Part shown: piece by piece, positions 53,309-54,840 of the stretch | Layout: each line of letters starts with the position of its first letter | Position numbering within the stretch: the first letter of the stretch is position 1 | Origin: an uncultured Prevotellaceae bacterium | GTDB taxonomy: Bacteria > Bacteroidota > Bacteroidia > Bacteroidales > Bacteroidaceae | Assembly: GCA_900316445.1 (NCBI GenBank) | Contig: ONCZ01000062.1 | Coordinates: 1-54,840, forward strand | Direction of reading: 5' to 3' | Length of the DNA stretch: 54,840 nucleotides | Position numbers and translations under genes: made by a program | The notes under the pieces: model-generated | The model's input: the letters and a program-made list of their open reading frames with translations, nothing else | Database searches by the model: none | Told to the model about the DNA's origin: nothing

Positions 53309-54058
53309 TTATTCAAAGTAGAACGTCAGTACAATCATCTTGCTGTAGCCATTGGCTACAGCATTTGTGTATTTGCGCTGGTTCACGTCCTGCAGTTCGT
53401 TGGCGTGGTCGTGGTCAAGGGCATCACGCAGACTCCAACAGAACTTCAGTTCGGGAATCAGTTTGAAGAACGGCAGATAGAGGTCGATGCCGAGTCCCAC
53501 CTCCAAAAATAAGTCCGCCCGCTTCAGCTGGATATACTCCTGGTTCTTGCTCGTCAGGTTCAGCGTGGGGTTCACACCTGCCATAAGGTACGGGCGATAG
53601 TTGTTCCAGCGCTCGGCACTGAACTTCAGGTCAATGGGCAGCGAGATATAGGTGTTCTTCATATCCTGTGTGACCTCTGTCTGGCGTCCCTCCTGATCTG
53701 TCTCCGTCAGGTTGCGGAACGTCAGATGCTTGGCGCCGAAGTGCATTGTCGGCGAGAACCTCAGGTTCATATGCTGCGACAGGCGCAGGTCTGCCAGCAC
53801 GCCCACGCTGAATCCGGCGTTCCACTTGTCGGCGTCGCAGACAATGGTCTCCTGACGCGTTGTGCCGTCATCCAGTGTGATGATCTGGGGTCCCACATTC
53901 TCAAACTCTATATCTTGCAGGTTCATGCCTACGAGGATGCCAAAGTGCATCGGGCGCAAGTCGATATACGGCTTGTTCTGTATCTTCCGCTCCTGGGCCG
54001 CGACCGTCAATGCCGCGCACAACAGGGCTGTCATGATGATAAATTTACGTCTGAACAT
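53309..54058 (-). CDS. PorT-like outer-membrane protein (type IX secretion)
   Basis: 249 residues. Signal peptide to TVAAQ, then RKIQNKPYIDLRPMHFGILVGMNLQDI, the PorT/SprT-like front, and an eight-strand-like barrel ending in Phe-Glu (IVLTFYFE). PorT is needed for type IX secretion in Porphyromonas; this fits the sorting-tail proteins in the window. Its stop abuts the stop of the convergent phosphoesterase gene. Confidence 0.8.
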   Translation of the reverse strand: MFRRKFIIMTALLCAALTVAAQERKIQNKPYIDLRPMHFGILVGMNLQDIEFENVGPQIITLDDGTTRQETIVCDADKWNAGFSVGVLADLRLSQHMNLRFSPTMHFGAKHLTFRNLTETDQEGRQTEVTQDMKNTYISLPIDLKFSAERWNNYRPYLMAGVNPTLNLTSKNQEYIQLKRADLFLEVGLGIDLYLPFFKLIPELKFCWSLRDALDHDHANELQDVNQRKYTNAVANGYSKMIVLTFYFE

Positions 54059-54156
54059 ATCTCAATTCTACTTCTATATTAACGTAAAAAAGTGCCGATT
54101 ATTATATTCCTTGTTATTTCGACAGTGTATAAATTAAGAAAAATAGCTACCTAATT

Positions 54157-54188
54157 GTTGGTATATTCAAAAATTTATCGTACCTTTG
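54157..54188 (+). promoter_or_regulatory. Promoter of ferredoxin
   Basis: GTTG (54157-54160), a 20-bp spacer, TACCTTTG (54181-54188). Confidence 0.65.
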
Positions 54189-54238
54189 CATCACAATTCG
54201 TGAGTATTAACATTATTAATTTATAAAAAGTAACGATT

Positions 54239-54406
54239 ATGGCATATGTAATTGGTGACGATTGTATCGCTTGCGGTACTTGTCAGGGTGAGTGCCCCGT
54301 TGAGGCAATTTCTGAGGGTGAGAAGTATTCTATCGATCCCGATCTCTGCACAGAGTGTGGTACTTGTGCAAGTGTATGTCCTTCTGAGGCCATCAGCCTG
54401 CCCTAA
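54239..54406 (+). CDS. 2[4Fe-4S] ferredoxin
   Basis: 55 residues, MAYVIGDDCIACGTCQGECP... with two CxxCxxCxxxCP clusters (Cys9-12-15-19 and Cys37-40-43-47). Low-potential electron carrier of anaerobes. Monocistronic, with its own promoter and terminator. Confidence 0.97.
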   Translation: MAYVIGDDCIACGTCQGECPVEAISEGEKYSIDPDLCTECGTCASVCPSEAISLP

Positions 54407-54430
54407 TAGTCAAGGGCTTACAGAAAATAG

Positions 54431-54463
54431 GAGGGGATGCTTCATCTGGAGCATCCCCTCTTT
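54431..54463. terminator. Terminator between ferredoxin and smalltalk genes
   Basis: Perfect 10-bp stem GAGGGGATGC / GCATCCCCTC, 10-nt loop, then TTT; it serves the ferredoxin and perhaps the convergent smalltalk gene. Confidence 0.8.
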
Positions 54464-54484
54464 ACTCTTATGACCATCCTTTGC

Positions 54485-54601
54485 TTACACCCAGATTGGT
54501 CCATACCCCATACAGCTGGTTGTTCCGATCGCCGTCAGAAATGCTGTGAGCGCAGCTACTATCACCTTCACCGCCAGCTCCACAATTCTCTGCTTCTTCA
54601 T
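54485..54601 (-). CDS. Smalltalk protein (copy 2)
   Basis: 38 residues, MKKQRIVELAVKVIVAALTA followed by FLTAIGTTSCMGYGPIWV; four differences from copy 1. Unlike copy 1, it has no Shine-Dalgarno: a 9-bp tandem repeat occupies the place between it and the HU-like gene. Confidence 0.85.
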   Translation of the reverse strand: MKKQRIVELAVKVIVAALTAFLTAIGTTSCMGYGPIWV

Positions 54602-54607
54602 ACACTA

Positions 54608-54634
54608 ATCCGTTAAATCCGTGTAATCCGTTGT
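54608..54634. repeat. Three tandem 9-bp units ATCCGTTAA
   Basis: ATCCGTTAA, ATCCGTGTA, ATCCGTTGT; a single arm between the HU-like and smalltalk genes of copy 2. Confidence 0.85.
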
Positions 54635-54641
54635 CTAAGAA

Positions 54642-54840
54642 TTAGCCGTTACCACCGCCACCACCGTTGTTGTCGGCCTCGGGAGCCAGCACGTAGCTGA
54701 TCGGCGTCTTCTTCTGCACGCGGCGCTGCTTGCCATTGATCGTGCGGATCTCGCTCTGCACCACATACCCGTACTCGAAGATGCACTGCTCCTTGAAGGC
54801 TCGGCTGGTGAGCTTCTCACCCTTCGTGTTCTCCGGCGAG
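54642..54840 (-). CDS. HU-like DNA-binding protein (copy 2, partial)
   Basis: Only the C-terminal 65 residues are inside the window (SPENTKGEKLTSRAFKEQCI... to ...ISYVLAPEADNNGGGGGNG). Nearly identical to residues 78-142 of copy 1, with small changes (K to E, V to I, K to R). The N-terminus lies beyond the right edge. Confidence 0.85.
   Translation of the reverse strand, partial: SPENTKGEKLTSRAFKEQCIFEYGYVVQSEIRTINGKQRRVQKKTPISYVLAPEADNNGGGGGNG

Overview
The window looks like a chromosome segment from a Prevotella-like member of the Bacteroidales. Supporting signs: promoters of the TTTG-N20-TAnnTTTG type before many genes; SusD, TonB-receptor and lipoprotein genes; a stand-alone AICAR transformylase; the DUF4248 / HU-like / smalltalk set; a PorT-like protein; and four secreted proteins ending in type IX (Por) sorting-tail-like sequences. 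No rRNA, tRNA, integrase, transposase or CRISPR array was seen.

Layout. 0.2-11.5 kb: surface and secreted proteins (small peptide, beta-helix/InlB-like protein, two YD-repeat-like proteins, lipoproteins, clostripain-like C11 protease, a SusD with no SusC). 11.5-12.7 kb: DUF4248 / HU-like / smalltalk module. 12.8-19.3 kb: TPR-SpoIIE phosphatase, FG-GAP-like secreted protein, DUF4332, rmuC, a GxxExxY nuclease-like gene inside a perfect inverted repeat, phosphopantetheinyl transferase, DUF3828 lipoprotein. 19.3-24.7 kb: TonB receptor, HerA-like ATPase (broken), AraC-type protein, M23-LysM endopeptidase. 24.8-29.2 kb: recG-ispD-DJ-1 operon divergent from nadK. 29.2-35.4 kb: secreted C10 protease with a TPR histidine kinase. 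35.8-38.8 kb: ABC transporter operon ending in its YtrA/GntR-type regulator, with a clear operator. 38.9-44.6 kb: MacB-type tripartite efflux operon whose ATPase and outer-membrane factor are both broken. 44.6-46 kb: purine gene. 46.1-50.6 kb: deoxysugar/glycan cassette (tandem WxcM cupins, DegT aminotransferase, GT2, GT-C). 50.7-54.8 kb: small protein, rplS, split 5'-nucleotidase, PorT-like protein, ferredoxin, and a second HU-like/smalltalk module cut by the window end.

The most unusual content is between and at the edges of the genes. At least a dozen loci carry arms of 2-5 tandem 7-10 bp units, usually paired as inverted arms around an AT-rich middle, with each locus using its own unit sequence. 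Four of these sit in divergent promoter regions and are mirror-symmetric to within 1 bp relative to the two -7 boxes. One encloses a PDDEXK-type gene. Two carry perfect 36- and 52-bp AT palindromes followed by the same three AAAGTC iterons at exact 22-bp period. Several arms run into coding sequence and encode protein ends, a signal peptide or a domain linker.

A second theme is damage: five genes are frame-disrupted, four of them by what look like short out-of-frame deletions in conserved motifs. This may reflect assembly error or real decay and should be checked before function is assigned.
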